Assembly: GCF_002980575.1 (NCBI RefSeq) | Contig: NZ_PVBS01000001.1 | Span: 930,001-994,000, forward strand | Reading direction: 5' to 3' | Origin: Sphingobacterium gobiense | Lineage (GTDB): Bacteria; Bacteroidota; Bacteroidia; Sphingobacteriales; Sphingobacteriaceae | Length of the DNA: 64,000 nucleotides | Shown: one piece after another, positions 17,206 through 26,821 of the stretch | How positions within the stretch are numbered: position 1 is the stretch's first letter | Layout of the letters: each line of letters opens with the position of its first letter | Program-made: the position numbers and the translations under genes | Notes under the pieces: model-generated | Database searches by the model: none | Told to the model about the DNA's origin: nothing | The model's input: the letters and a program-made list of their open reading frames with translations, nothing else

Positions 17206-19413
17206 ATGGAAGAATTTGAGATTGATATCGAGGCAGAAAATAAGGAAATTAGGAAAAGGTATCGCGCATTACTTAGAGCCTGCAAACCTACTTTGCAAAG
17301 GGGTGATAAACGAGAGATCCGCAGAGCTTTTGACCTTGCGCTGGATAGCCACAAAGACATGCGTCGTAAATCAGGCGAACCATACATATACCACCCTATA
17401 GCGGTTGCACAGATAGCGGCAGAAGAAATTGGGTTGGGGACAACCTCCATCGTCTGTGCATTGCTACACGATGTCGTGGAGGACACGTCTATCACCTTAC
17501 AAGACATAGAGGCGCAATTTGGCAAAAAGGTAGCTCGCATTATTGATGGGCTAACTAAAATATCAGGAATTTTCGATCCCAATAGCTCCATGCAGGCGGA
17601 AAATTTCCGTAAAATGCTGCTAACGTTAGCAGATGATGTACGTGTTATTTTAATCAAACTTGCGGATCGCCTTCACAACATGCGCACAATGGAGTTTATG
17701 GCACGGCATAAACAGCTAAAAATCGCCTCAGAAACGAGTTATCTTTACGCTCCTCTTGCACACCGCCTAGGTCTCTATGCTATAAAATCTGAATTGGAAG
17801 ACCTCTCTATGAAGTATACCGACCCAGATACTTATAAATTCATCGCGCGAAAACTGAATGAAAAGAAGGCAGAACGCGAAAAATTTGTAACTGACTTTAT
17901 CGAACCCGTTAAGAAAATACTAGAAGAACAGGGTATCAAAGCAGAAGTATTCGGACGTCCAAAATCTATTTATTCGATCTGGAATAAGATGCGTAAAAAA
18001 TCTATCCCGTTTGAAGAAGTGTATGATTTGTTCGCCATCCGGATTATCATTGACACCCCTGCAGAAAGAGAGAAAACAGAATGTTGGAAAGTATATTCTA
18101 TCGTTACCGATCTGTATAGACCTAATCCGGATCGCCTACGGGATTGGGTTTCTTCCCCAAAAGGAAATGGTTATGAATCGCTGCACACCACCGTAATGGG
18201 ACCGCGAGGCCAGTGGGTAGAAGTACAGATTCGTACAAAACGTATGAACGAAATCGCAGAGAAAGGGTTTGCGGCACATTGGAAGTACAAAGAATCAAAC
18301 TCCGACAGCGGATTGGATCAGTGGATACAAAATGTTCGGAACCTATTAAGTAGTCCGGAGCAGAACGCAATGGATTTTGTGGACGACTTTAAGATGAATT
18401 TGTTCTCTGACGAGATATTTATTTTCACTCCCAAGGGCACATTGGTTCAGTTACCAAATGGGGCCACGGCATTAGATTTCGCATTTGAAATACATTCCGA
18501 TATCGGTGCGACCTGTATAGGTGCTAAGGTCAATCACAAGTTAGTTCCGCTCAGCCACCCGTTGCAAAACGGGGATCAGGTTGAAATTATCACCTCCAGC
18601 AAGCAAACACCGAAGGAGGACTGGCTCACTTTCGTTATTACGGCAAAAGCGAAATCAAAAATACGGTCTTCGTTAAAAGAAGAAAAAAGACGTGTTGCAG
18701 AGGACGGTAAGGAGATTCTAGAACGCAAATTAAAATCCTTAAAAATCACCTACAACACAGACAACATCAATAAAATCGCCAATTACTTCAAGTATCCTAG
18801 CTCCCAAGAACTTTTCTACAACGTAGCAAAGGGTAACATCGACATAAAAAACCTACGCGAATACGCAGAAAGTGAAAAATCGAATACACCTGGACAAAGC
18901 CATTTCAGTTCACATGTTTCTGGCTTGGTAGAGAAAATCAACAAGAAAGAAATCGATACCATTCTTATTGGAGACGATTACCAACAGGTTGATTACACAT
19001 TAGCACCATGCTGCAATCCTATTCCGGGAGATGATATCTTTGGATTTTTAACAGTGAATGACGGCATTAAAATACATCGTACCAGCTGTCCCAATGCCTC
19101 TAAGCTCATGGCTAGTTACGGATATCGGATACTCAAGGCAAAATGGGCTTCTTCTCAACCGAATGTCGCTTTCTTGACGGGGTTACGTATTGTGGGAATT
19201 GACGATGTGGGACTTATTAATAAGATAACAAACGTTATATCACAAGAATATAACGTCAATATACGTTCACTATCCATAACCAGTAATGAGGGGATTTTTG
19301 AAGGAAACATTATGGTATTTGTAAATCACATCGAGCAATTGGAAGATCTCATGAAGACGTTAAAGCAAATTAGCGGAATAACCGGTATAACGCGCTATGA
19401 AGCAGATAATTAA
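17206..19413 (+). CDS. spoT: bifunctional (p)ppGpp synthetase/hydrolase (RelA/SpoT)
   Basis: A 735-residue long RSH enzyme that makes and destroys the alarmone (p)ppGpp. The N-terminal hydrolase domain keeps its metal ligands (H63 in [10 protein letters not shown]88-D89 in LLHDVVEDT), so hydrolysis should be active. The synthetase domain carries [13 protein letters not shown] and [17 protein letters not shown] domain ([23 protein letters not shown]), a Cys-containing conserved region ([10 protein letters not shown]) and a C-terminal ACT domain follow. It is the only RSH protein in the window. The Fur-family gene follows downstream on the same strand. Confidence 0.96.
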   Translation: MEEFEIDIEAENKEIRKRYRALLRACKPTLQRGDKREIRRAFDLALDSHKDMRRKSGEPYIYHPIAVAQIAAEEIGLGTTSIVCALLHDVVEDTSITLQDIEAQFGKKVARIIDGLTKISGIFDPNSSMQAENFRKMLLTLADDVRVILIKLADRLHNMRTMEFMARHKQLKIASETSYLYAPLAHRLGLYAIKSELEDLSMKYTDPDTYKFIARKLNEKKAEREKFVTDFIEPVKKILEEQGIKAEVFGRPKSIYSIWNKMRKKSIPFEEVYDLFAIRIIIDTPAEREKTECWKVYSIVTDLYRPNPDRLRDWVSSPKGNGYESLHTTVMGPRGQWVEVQIRTKRMNEIAEKGFAAHWKYKESNSDSGLDQWIQNVRNLLSSPEQNAMDFVDDFKMNLFSDEIFIFTPKGTLVQLPNGATALDFAFEIHSDIGATCIGAKVNHKLVPLSHPLQNGDQVEIITSSKQTPKEDWLTFVITAKAKSKIRSSLKEEKRRVAEDGKEILERKLKSLKITYNTDNINKIANYFKYPSSQELFYNVAKGNIDIKNLREYAESEKSNTPGQSHFSSHVSGLVEKINKKEIDTILIGDDYQQVDYTLAPCCNPIPGDDIFGFLTVNDGIKIHRTSCPNASKLMASYGYRILKAKWASSQPNVAFLTGLRIVGIDDVGLINKITNVISQEYNVNIRSLSITSNEGIFEGNIMVFVNHIEQLEDLMKTLKQISGITGITRYEADN

Positions 19414-19465
19414 ATATAAGATCGGACTTCAGGAGCAAACCGTCGTTTTTTAGAAATGAAATTGG

Positions 19466-19473
19466 TAAATTTG
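19466..19473 (+). promoter_or_regulatory. promoter -7 element for the Fur-family gene
   Basis: TAAATTTG matches TAnnTTTG. Transcription would start at about 19478-19481, downstream of the possible GTG at 19473 and upstream of the ATG at 19521. It therefore decides the start of the Fur-family gene. Confidence 0.5.
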
Positions 19474-19520
19474 TGGGAGATTTAAACGAGCTGGATGAGC
19501 TCTTTTTAACAACTATTTAT

Positions 19521-20027
19521 ATGAATAAAGGCGAAAACTATCAAACGGTAAAAAAAATATTCGAAGCTTATTTAGAAAATAAGAATCTGAGAAAAACGCC
19601 TGAGCGCTATGCTATCTTGGAAGAAATTTACTCCCGTTCCGATCACTTTGATGTGGAATCCCTTTATATCCACATGAAAAATAAAAAATATCGGGTAAGC
19701 CGCGCAACTGTCTATAACACATTGGAATTGTTAGTATCCTGCGATTTGGTGACAAAACATCAATTTGGCCGCAACATGGCCCAGTTTGAAAAATCTTACG
19801 GTTTCAAACAACACGACCACGTTATCTGCATTGAATGCAACAAGGTTGTTGAGTTTTGTGATCCCCGCATTAACCAAATCCAAAGTTTGATGGGCGATTT
19901 GTTGAAATTTGACATCAAGCACCATTCCCTTAACCTGTACGGTATATGCGAAGATTGCCAAACGAAAAATGCGGAAAATACCGCAAGTACACCCAAAAAA
20001 GGCAGAAGCCCGGTAATTTCAAATTAA
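19521..20027 (+). CDS. fur: Fur family transcriptional regulator
   Basis: A metal-responsive repressor of about 168 residues. The winged-helix region (about 10-80) includes [15 protein letters not shown] and [12 protein letters not shown]. The dimerisation domain has the metal-binding [17 protein letters not shown] motif and a C-terminal CEDC pair, giving the two Cys pairs of a structural zinc site. The metal sensed (iron, zinc or peroxide-linked) cannot be fixed from sequence. The ATG at 19521 is preferred over the GTG at 19473 because a TAnnTTTG element ends on that GTG. It lies between relA and purA on the same strand. Confidence 0.88.
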   Translation: MNKGENYQTVKKIFEAYLENKNLRKTPERYAILEEIYSRSDHFDVESLYIHMKNKKYRVSRATVYNTLELLVSCDLVTKHQFGRNMAQFEKSYGFKQHDHVICIECNKVVEFCDPRINQIQSLMGDLLKFDIKHHSLNLYGICEDCQTKNAENTASTPKKGRSPVISN

Positions 20028-20051
20028 TGTGGTAATCGCCAATTATTGTAT

Positions 20052-20059
20052 TACCTTTG
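20052..20059 (+). promoter_or_regulatory. purA promoter -7 element
   Basis: TACCTTTG fits the Bacteroidota -7 consensus and lies 73 bases before the purA ATG, implying a 5' leader of about 65 nt. No clear structured element was seen in the leader. Confidence 0.5.
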
Positions 20060-20132
20060 TTCAGAAAAGACCAGTTTGTTGTGTTTTTTCTAAACGTATC
20101 ATTTAAATTTTAATATCGATATTTCAAATATT

Positions 20133-21404
20133 ATGCAAGTTGATGTGCTTTTGGGCCTGCAATGGGGCGATGAAGGAAAGGGAAAAATCGTGGACGTATT
20201 CTGTCCCAAATATGATTTAATTGCCCGCTTTCAAGGTGGCCCCAACGCCGGACATACATTAGAGTTTGATAACAAGAAATTTGTCCTGAATACTATTCCA
20301 TCCGGTATTTTTAATGAAGGTACACTTAACCTTATCGGTGGCGGCGTTGTTATCGACCCTATTATCTTGAAACGCGAATTAGATAATCTACGTACTTCCG
20401 GATTCGATCCAGTGGGCAAAGGGACTTTGGTTCTTGCGCGTAAAGCACATTTAATCCTTCCTACGCACCAATTACTGGACGCAGCCTCCGAATCAAAAAT
20501 GGGGGCCGGTAAAATCGGCTCTACACTTAAAGGAATTGGGCCGACCTATATGGATAAAACCGGTAGAAATGGTTTGCGTGTAGGAGATACAACCCTTCCA
20601 GATTTTCAAGAACGCTACGAAAAATTAAAAGCCAAGCATTTGGAAATTCTTTCTCACTATGGTGAGATTCCTGATTTTTCTGAAAAGGAAGCTGCTTTCA
20701 TGGACGCCATTGATTTTATCAAAACGATTCCACACGTAGACGCCGAACATTTAGTCAACAATTATCTAAAAGAAGGTAAACGAGTACTTGCCGAAGGTGC
20801 ACAAGGTACGTTACTAGATATAGATTTCGGTTCTTATCCGTTTGTTACTTCATCCAATACCACTACCGCCGGAGCATGCACCGGACTCGGCATAGCACCA
20901 AATAAAATCGGTGCAGTATACGGTATCTTCAAAGCTTATGCTACCCGTGTAGGCGGCGGACCATTTCCCACAGAGTTAGATGATGAAACCGGCGAAAAAT
21001 TACGCCAGGTAGGACACGAATTTGGTGCTACTACCGGACGCTCGCGCCGCACGGGATGGATTGATATTCCGGCGTTGAAGTATGCCATCATGCTAAACGG
21101 CGTAACTGAATTGATCATGATGAAAGCCGATGTATTGGATACATTTGAAAAAATCAATGTATGTACGCATTACAAACACAACGGCGAGACCATTGATTAT
21201 ATGCCTTATGAAATTATCACCAACCAGGCAGAACCTGTCTTGGAAGAAATAGCAGGTTGGAATCAAGATATTACGGGCATCCGTTCAAAAGACGAGATTC
21301 CTACCGCATTAAAAAATTACATCGCTTACTTGGAAAAAGCACTGGAAGTGCCCATTAAATATCTATCTGTAGGACCCGACCGCGTTCAGACAATCGAACT
21401 GTAA
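20133..21404 (+). CDS. purA: adenylosuccinate synthase
   Basis: PurA joins IMP and aspartate with GTP to form adenylosuccinate, the first committed step to AMP. The 423-residue protein opens with the GTP-binding/catalytic loop GLQWGDEGKGKIVD and contains GGPNAGHT (catalytic His), the IMP-contacting GPTYMDK and GTTTGRSRRTGW segments and the C-terminal LSVGPDR. All are intact and the length is standard. It is followed 12 bp later by pabB and then the TatD gene on the same strand, so these may be partly co-transcribed. Confidence 0.97.
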   Translation: MQVDVLLGLQWGDEGKGKIVDVFCPKYDLIARFQGGPNAGHTLEFDNKKFVLNTIPSGIFNEGTLNLIGGGVVIDPIILKRELDNLRTSGFDPVGKGTLVLARKAHLILPTHQLLDAASESKMGAGKIGSTLKGIGPTYMDKTGRNGLRVGDTTLPDFQERYEKLKAKHLEILSHYGEIPDFSEKEAAFMDAIDFIKTIPHVDAEHLVNNYLKEGKRVLAEGAQGTLLDIDFGSYPFVTSSNTTTAGACTGLGIAPNKIGAVYGIFKAYATRVGGGPFPTELDDETGEKLRQVGHEFGATTGRSRRTGWIDIPALKYAIMLNGVTELIMMKADVLDTFEKINVCTHYKHNGETIDYMPYEIITNQAEPVLEEIAGWNQDITGIRSKDEIPTALKNYIAYLEKALEVPIKYLSVGPDRVQTIEL

Positions 21405-21416
21405 TATACTATACGC

Positions 21417-22709
21417 ATGGCTACAGCCGTATTTCAGGTTGACACGCAGAAATTCGAAAGACAGGCGCTTCAATGGGCACAACAATTTGACGACGTTTGT
21501 TTCTTCCAATCCAATGGCTATAGCGATGAATATGCGCAAATAGACAGTTTACTTGCCGTAAAAGCCTTAGATTGCCTTGCCTACGAGCACACAGACGTAT
21601 TCCTAGCGTTGGAAAAATTTAGAGCCAAGTATCCTGATAAATGGATGCCTGGCTTTTTTAGTTATGACCTAAAAAATGAAATTGAGAATTTAATTACATC
21701 TTTTCCCGATCGGTTGGAATTTCCGGAAGCTTATTTTTTTATTCCTACTGTCGTTTTACACTTCAAAGATAACGAGGTACAAATTGAAGCCCCTGATCCA
21801 GAAACCGTATATCACAACATTTTAGCCAGTTACAATACGACAAATGAGGGAGTAAAAGAAACGAAGAACATCTGTTTCCAAAAGCGGATGTCCGAAACTG
21901 CTTACGTCGAGGTATTCCAGCAGCTATTGAAACATATCCAACAAGGTGATATTTATGAAGTTAACCTTTGTCAGGAATTTTACGCCGAAAATGTTGTATT
22001 GTCGCCGTTGGCCGTATATCAAAAATTGAATAGGGTTTCTCCTACACCATTTTCCTGCTTTTTCAAAATCAAGGATAACTATATTCTATCCGCATCACCG
22101 GAACGTTTCTTAGCCAAGCGAGGAAACACGTTAATTTCTCAGCCTATTAAAGGTACTGCTCCTCGTGGAAAGACGTCGGAAGACGACTTCCATATTATCG
22201 AAACATTAAAAAACAGTCCGAAGGAAATTTCAGAGAACGTAATGATTGTAGATTTGGTCCGAAACGATTTAACGCGCAGTGCACAAGAAGGAACTGTAAA
22301 AGCAGAAAGGCAACTGGAAGTGCAAACATTTGAGCAAGTTCATCAATTGGTCTCTACTATCGCCTGCCAAAAAAAAGCTGAAATATCGGATGTAGAAGTT
22401 ATCCGTAACACCTTCCCTGCTGGTTCGATGACCGGAGCTCCTAAAATTAGTGCTATGAAATTATGTGACCGTTACGAGAACAGCAAACGTGGCATATATG
22501 CAGGCGCTTTAGGTTATTTTAACCCTAAAGGCGATTTTGATTTCAATGTAGTTATACGCTCGTTACTTTACAATGCCAAAAAGCAATATTTATCTTTCCA
22601 CACCGGTGGAGCGATAACCATCGATGCCGATCCAAAAAAGGAGTATGAAGAATGCCTACTGAAAGCTTCCGCAATCCTTAAAACATTGGACACGAGGTTA
22701 GTAACGTAA
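21417..22709 (+). CDS. pabB: aminodeoxychorismate synthase component I
   Basis: A 430-residue chorismate-using enzyme, most likely PabB, which makes 4-amino-4-deoxychorismate for folate. The C-terminal chorismate-binding domain has PIKGTAPRGKTSEDD, NVMIVDLVRNDLTR, FPAGSMTGAPK and GGAITIDADPKKEYEE. The N-terminal part is diverged, as usual for PabB, and lacks the full tryptophan-sensing motif of TrpE. The PIKGT sequence (Lys in the active site) favours aminodeoxychorismate over anthranilate synthesis. No glutamine amidotransferase partner (pabA) or lyase (pabC) is adjacent. Confidence 0.86.
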   Translation: MATAVFQVDTQKFERQALQWAQQFDDVCFFQSNGYSDEYAQIDSLLAVKALDCLAYEHTDVFLALEKFRAKYPDKWMPGFFSYDLKNEIENLITSFPDRLEFPEAYFFIPTVVLHFKDNEVQIEAPDPETVYHNILASYNTTNEGVKETKNICFQKRMSETAYVEVFQQLLKHIQQGDIYEVNLCQEFYAENVVLSPLAVYQKLNRVSPTPFSCFFKIKDNYILSASPERFLAKRGNTLISQPIKGTAPRGKTSEDDFHIIETLKNSPKEISENVMIVDLVRNDLTRSAQEGTVKAERQLEVQTFEQVHQLVSTIACQKKAEISDVEVIRNTFPAGSMTGAPKISAMKLCDRYENSKRGIYAGALGYFNPKGDFDFNVVIRSLLYNAKKQYLSFHTGGAITIDADPKKEYEECLLKASAILKTLDTRLVT

Positions 22710-22715
22710 ATTCCG

Positions 22716-22723
22716 TATATTTG
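22716..22723 (+). promoter_or_regulatory. promoter -7 element for the TatD gene
   Basis: TATATTTG fits TAnnTTTG. It begins 6 bases after the pabB stop and ends 3 bases before the ATG at 22727, so the transcript would be almost leaderless. It overlaps the alternative TTG start at 22721. Confidence 0.5.
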
Positions 22724-22726
22724 AGT

Positions 22727-23386
22727 ATGTCATCGCCTTATATCAACATACATACCCATTGCACACTTGCGCCAACCGCACGAATCTTTTCGCTTCCCAA
22801 CGTTATTATTTCCAAGAATTACTTGTTCCCCTATCCCTGCTCACTTGGTATACACCCTTGGTATATCGAACAGAATGCCAAGGCACAATTGGATGCGCTA
22901 CACCAATATGGAAAAAAGCAACAAGTTTTAGCGATTGGCGAATGCGGACTCGATAAACTATGTGACACAACGTGGTCCTTACAAGAAGCTATCTTTCGTA
23001 AACAAATCCGCTTTGCCAATAACATCCAAAAGCCTTTGATTATCCATTGTGTCCGAGCGTATCAGGAATGCTTACGAATACTTCACGAAGAAAAAGTGCG
23101 TGTTCCCGTTATCTTCCATGGTTTCGAAAAAAAAACAGCGTTGGCAACTCAAATTCTCCTTCACGGTCATTTCCTGAGCCTAGGTAGTGCGCTCCTTCCT
23201 GGGGACAAAGACGAACTTATCCAGCACGTACCGCTGGACAAAATTTTATTGGAAACGGACGATAAATCTATCAATATCGTTGATATTTATGCTTATTTTT
23301 GCCGCGTTCGAAGAATTGAGTTACCATACTTGAAAGAACAGTTGTACAAAAACTTTATGCATATGTTTAACTATCCTATAGGATAA
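22727..23386 (+). CDS. TatD family metal-dependent hydrolase
   Basis: A TatD-type hydrolase of about 219 residues, shorter than the usual 255-265. It keeps the amidohydrolase metal-site pattern: NIHTHC at the N-terminus, GECGLDK (Glu), IHCVRA (His), FHGF (His) and LLETDDK (Asp). TatD proteins are 3'-5' DNA exonucleases with possible roles in repair. The short length reflects trimmed loops rather than a frameshift, since the reading frame is continuous. The ATG at 22727 is preferred over the TTG at 22721 because of the promoter element just before it. It precedes tcdA by 17 bp. Confidence 0.84.
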   Translation: MSSPYINIHTHCTLAPTARIFSLPNVIISKNYLFPYPCSLGIHPWYIEQNAKAQLDALHQYGKKQQVLAIGECGLDKLCDTTWSLQEAIFRKQIRFANNIQKPLIIHCVRAYQECLRILHEEKVRVPVIFHGFEKKTALATQILLHGHFLSLGSALLPGDKDELIQHVPLDKILLETDDKSINIVDIYAYFCRVRRIELPYLKEQLYKNFMHMFNYPIG

Positions 23387-23403
23387 TTGAAACGGTTATT
23401 TAA

Positions 23404-24135
23404 ATGAAAGATTTATCTTGGTTATCAAGAACAGAAGCTTTAACGGGTCGTAAGGCACTAGAAAAACTTGCAAATTCACACGTAATGGTTCTCGGTTTGG
23501 GAGGTGTAGGGTCATTTGCTGCCGAATTTATCTGCCGCGCAGGAGTAGGTAAAATGACCATCATCGATGGCGACACCGTCGATCCATCTAATCGAAATCG
23601 GCAATTGCCTGCGCTTGCCACTAATCATGGCGAACCCAAAGCACAGATCATGAAAGATCGTTTATTAGCCATTAATCCTGAGCTGGAACTTCACGTTGTC
23701 GAAGATTTTATTATACCAGAAAAAATCCCAACACTTTTAGCGTCAAATCCCGACTATTGTGTAGAGGCGATTGATAGTATTACACCAAAGTTATTTTTTA
23801 TCCGACAGGCATTAGAAGCAAAGATTCCTTTTGTCAGCTCAATGGGTGCTGGCGGAAAGGTCGATCCCACTAAAATCCGTATTGCCGACATCAGCAAATC
23901 ATACAACTGTAAACTGGCCCAACACATCCGAAAGAAACTTCGCAAACACGGCATTCGTGATGGCGTTAAAGTAGCCTTTTCCACGGAGCTTCCCAATAAA
24001 AAATCTTTATTGTACACGGATGGTAGTAATTTTAAAAAATCTGCTTATGGAACTATGTCCTATCTACCCGCTGCATTTGGTGGAGCCATTGCTTCTGTAG
24101 CGATTCGAGACTTAATTGATAAAGCAATTAATTAA
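23404..24135 (+). CDS. tcdA: tRNA threonylcarbamoyladenosine dehydratase TcdA
   Basis: This E1-like enzyme uses ATP to cyclise t6A37 in tRNAs to the hydantoin form ct6A. The 243-residue protein has the nucleotide-binding GLGGVGS at 31-37 and the adenylation motifs DGDTVDPSNRNRQLPAL, typical of the ThiF/MoeB/CsdL branch. The C-terminal region GTMSYLPAAFGGAIAS matches the YgdL/TcdA group. It follows the TatD gene closely and may share its transcript. MnmE, also in this window, acts on the same tRNA stem-loop but is on the other strand. Confidence 0.93.
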   Translation: MKDLSWLSRTEALTGRKALEKLANSHVMVLGLGGVGSFAAEFICRAGVGKMTIIDGDTVDPSNRNRQLPALATNHGEPKAQIMKDRLLAINPELELHVVEDFIIPEKIPTLLASNPDYCVEAIDSITPKLFFIRQALEAKIPFVSSMGAGGKVDPTKIRIADISKSYNCKLAQHIRKKLRKHGIRDGVKVAFSTELPNKKSLLYTDGSNFKKSAYGTMSYLPAAFGGAIASVAIRDLIDKAIN

Positions 24136-24180
24136 CATCAACAGCTTTGGGGTTACTAATTAAATTAGTAATATTGCAAA

Positions 24181-25569
24181 GTGAATAAACAAAAATACTT
24201 TGCCATTGTCGATATTGAAACCACGGGTAGTCACGCCGAGGGGAACCGTATTACAGAGGTTGCGATTTTGATACATAACGGTAAAAAGATCACTGACCGG
24301 TATCAAAGCCTTGTTAATCCGCAATGCCCTATCCCTTTCGCTATACAGACGCTGACAGGTATTACACCGGACATGTTAGAGAATGCACCTACTTTCGACG
24401 AAATCGCCGAAGATGTATACCATTTATTACAAGGCAAGGTTTTTGTGGCGCACAATGTCAATTTCGATTATTCGTTTCTAGCAAAAGAATTAAAGCAAGC
24501 AGGCTATGACTGGCAAGCGACAAAACTCTGTACTGTTCGGCTATCCAGAAAAATCTTTCCCGGACACCGCTCCTACAGCTTAGGGAACATCTGCAAAATA
24601 CGCGACATCAAGATTACCGCACGACATCGGGCCCTAGGTGATGCCGAAGCCACTGCCGAACTCTTTTCCCAACTTATTGCACAGGATAAAAACCAGTATT
24701 TGCAGGAGAGCTTACACAAGAATACCGAACACCGATTGCCCACACATCTTTCGCTAGCACAATTCCAACGGTTACCTGAAACCGCTGGGATATATATTTT
24801 TCGGAATAAGAAAGGAAAGATTATTTATGTCGGAAAGGCTATTAATATACGCAAGCGTGTTTTAAGTCATTTCGGAGGTATCAACACGGGTCTCAGACGG
24901 CAACAATTTATAAATGAAATCGCAACGATAGATTTCGAAGAATCCGGTACGGAGCTAATGGCGCTCCTTATGGAATGTCAAATGATAAAAAGACATTGGC
25001 CTGCCCATAACCGGGCGATGAAACGATACGAACCAAAATTTGTGCTTATACATTACGAGGATATCCGGGGCTATCGTAGATTGGCTATAACCAAGGCAGT
25101 CAGTCACCCAAATAACATGCGCTATTTCGAAACAGCGCAAGAAGCCAATCTATTCCTGACCAATCTGTTGGAAGAATTTAATTTCGATCCAACACTTTGC
25201 ACGTTCTATTCTCCGTCTACGGAGACACGCGAAGACCGAAAGGTACCCGTAAAAATTCTTCCGTCAATTGAAGAGCATAATCGAATCATTGATAGCATAT
25301 TTCAACAACTGCATCATCGCAAACGTTCATTCCTACTTATCGACAGAGGACGGAATGAAGAGGAAAATAGTTACGTCTACTTTAAAGAGGATAAACTCTA
25401 CGCCTTTGGGTTTGTCGCGTTTGTTCAACAATGGTCCAATGTAGAAGATATCGTTTCTTATAAAGATAAATGCATCAGTAATTTTTATATGCAACAGATT
25501 GTCCTGCAATATGCAGAACGCTATCCTGAAAAAGTAAATATTTTATCTCAGATGCCGATGCTTTCCTGA
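24181..25569 (+). CDS. DEDDh exonuclease fused to a GIY-YIG nuclease domain
   Basis: A 462-residue fusion of two nuclease domains. Residues 6-165 form a DnaQ/epsilon-like 3'-5' exonuclease with D11 and E13 (VDIETTG), D96 (HNVNFDYSF), H149 and D154 (HRALGDAEA). Residues 198-285 form a UvrC-like GIY-YIG endonuclease ([17 protein letters not shown], then [11 protein letters not shown], with a Glu in the [10 protein letters not shown] helix). The C-terminal 170 residues match no domain I can name. Such exonuclease/Cho-like fusions are known in Bacteroidota and are presumed repair enzymes. Translation starts at GTG. The 3' end overlaps fbp, on the other strand, by 22 bp. Confidence 0.88.
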   Translation: MNKQKYFAIVDIETTGSHAEGNRITEVAILIHNGKKITDRYQSLVNPQCPIPFAIQTLTGITPDMLENAPTFDEIAEDVYHLLQGKVFVAHNVNFDYSFLAKELKQAGYDWQATKLCTVRLSRKIFPGHRSYSLGNICKIRDIKITARHRALGDAEATAELFSQLIAQDKNQYLQESLHKNTEHRLPTHLSLAQFQRLPETAGIYIFRNKKGKIIYVGKAINIRKRVLSHFGGINTGLRRQQFINEIATIDFEESGTELMALLMECQMIKRHWPAHNRAMKRYEPKFVLIHYEDIRGYRRLAITKAVSHPNNMRYFETAQEANLFLTNLLEEFNFDPTLCTFYSPSTETREDRKVPVKILPSIEEHNRIIDSIFQQLHHRKRSFLLIDRGRNEEENSYVYFKEDKLYAFGFVAFVQQWSNVEDIVSYKDKCISNFYMQQIVLQYAERYPEKVNILSQMPMLS

Positions 25570-26567
25570 GCTTTGTCCATAAAGCTAAGCACCTTATTCA
25601 CCATATTTTTGCTTCCGATAACAATCGGTGTCCGTTGATGCAGGCTGAGGGGTTTAATCCCTAGTACTCTTTCTGTACCGGAAACGGCTTTTCCCCCCGC
25701 TTGCTCGATAATAAACGCCATCGGATTACATTCATAAAGTAGACGTAGTTTACCATTCGGATAACTGGAGGTTTCGGGATAGAGAAACACGCCTCCAGTA
25801 ATCAGCGTACGGTGGATATCGGCCACCATCGAACCTATATAGCGGGAAGTGTAAGGTCTGAATGTATCACTGTCCTCTTCTTGGCAATACTTAATATAAT
25901 CTTTGATATATTGCGGAAATTTCAAGTAATTCCCCTCATTTACGGAGTAAGATTTTCCATCTACCGGAACTTTCATATCCGGATGCGACAAACAGAACTC
26001 TCCGATAGATGGATCCAATGTAAAACCGTTCACGCCTTTGCCAGTTGTATAAACCAGCATCGTCGAGGAACCGTAAATTACATATCCTGCAGCAATTTGT
26101 TCATGACCATATTGGAGTATTTCTTCTTCAGACACGGGTACATCAAGTATCTTTCTTCGATAGATCGAAAAGATAGACCCAACAGACACATTCAAATCAA
26201 TATTTGCTGACCCATCAAGCGGATCCATACAAACCATGTATTTGCCATTACTTGCCAAGTTTTTTACCGATATTTCGATACATTCCTCATGCTCTTCCGA
26301 AGCGATATAACAACATTCGCCGCCTCGAGTCAAAGCTTCAATAAACTGTTCATCTGCATACACGTCAAGTTTTTTCTGCGCTTCGCCCTGTACATTGTGA
26401 TCGCCATTTTCCCCCAATATATCAACAAGACCAGCTTTGTTGACCTCTCGGTTAATAATCTTAGCTGCAATACCAATGTCACGCAACAATCGCGAAAGCT
26501 CTCCTTTCGCGTACGGAAAATCTGCTTGCTTTTCAATGATGAATTGACCTAATGTTTTGAATGCCAT
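25548..26567 (-). CDS. fbp: class 1 fructose-1,6-bisphosphatase
   Basis: This gluconeogenic enzyme hydrolyses fructose-1,6-bisphosphate to fructose-6-phosphate. The 339-residue protein has the metal-binding core [20 protein letters not shown] and the substrate-binding segment [13 protein letters not shown], with GGVFLYP and [20 protein letters not shown] following. All are typical of class 1 FBPase and the length is standard. A -7-type promoter element (TAGTTTTG) lies 38 bases upstream. Its 3' end overlaps the convergent exonuclease fusion gene by 22 bp. It is divergent from ppk1. Confidence 0.96.
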   Translation of the reverse strand: MAFKTLGQFIIEKQADFPYAKGELSRLLRDIGIAAKIINREVNKAGLVDILGENGDHNVQGEAQKKLDVYADEQFIEALTRGGECCYIASEEHEECIEISVKNLASNGKYMVCMDPLDGSANIDLNVSVGSIFSIYRRKILDVPVSEEEILQYGHEQIAAGYVIYGSSTMLVYTTGKGVNGFTLDPSIGEFCLSHPDMKVPVDGKSYSVNEGNYLKFPQYIKDYIKYCQEEDSDTFRPYTSRYIGSMVADIHRTLITGGVFLYPETSSYPNGKLRLLYECNPMAFIIEQAGGKAVSGTERVLGIKPLSLHQRTPIVIGSKNMVNKVLSFMDKAQESIGI

Positions 26568-26605
26568 AATATATAGTTGTTCGTTTTGATGAGTAATTCA
26601 CGGCA

Positions 26606-26613
26606 CAAAACTA
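26606..26613 (-). promoter_or_regulatory. fbp promoter -7 element
   Basis: TAGTTTTG on the minus strand fits TAnnTTTG, 38 bases before the fbp ATG. The -33 box at a 19 bp spacing is only TTTT, so it is a weak match. The rest of the 254 bp fbp-ppk1 gap (26568-26821) is AT-rich, with no recognisable gene. Confidence 0.5.
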
Positions 26614-26821
26614 CATAAGCAAAACAAATTAAAAAACTGATTTTCAGCTTATTGTACAATATACACATATTTATCAGATTGATATTCAATCGATTATTTT
26701 CGATAAAAATATCATTTTTTTATTGGGTTAAACTTCCGTCGCTATTGCTCATTAACATCTTCTTCATATTTTCATTATATTTAAGACACATTACGGAGGT
26801 ATATTTAAAAGCTATCAAATA

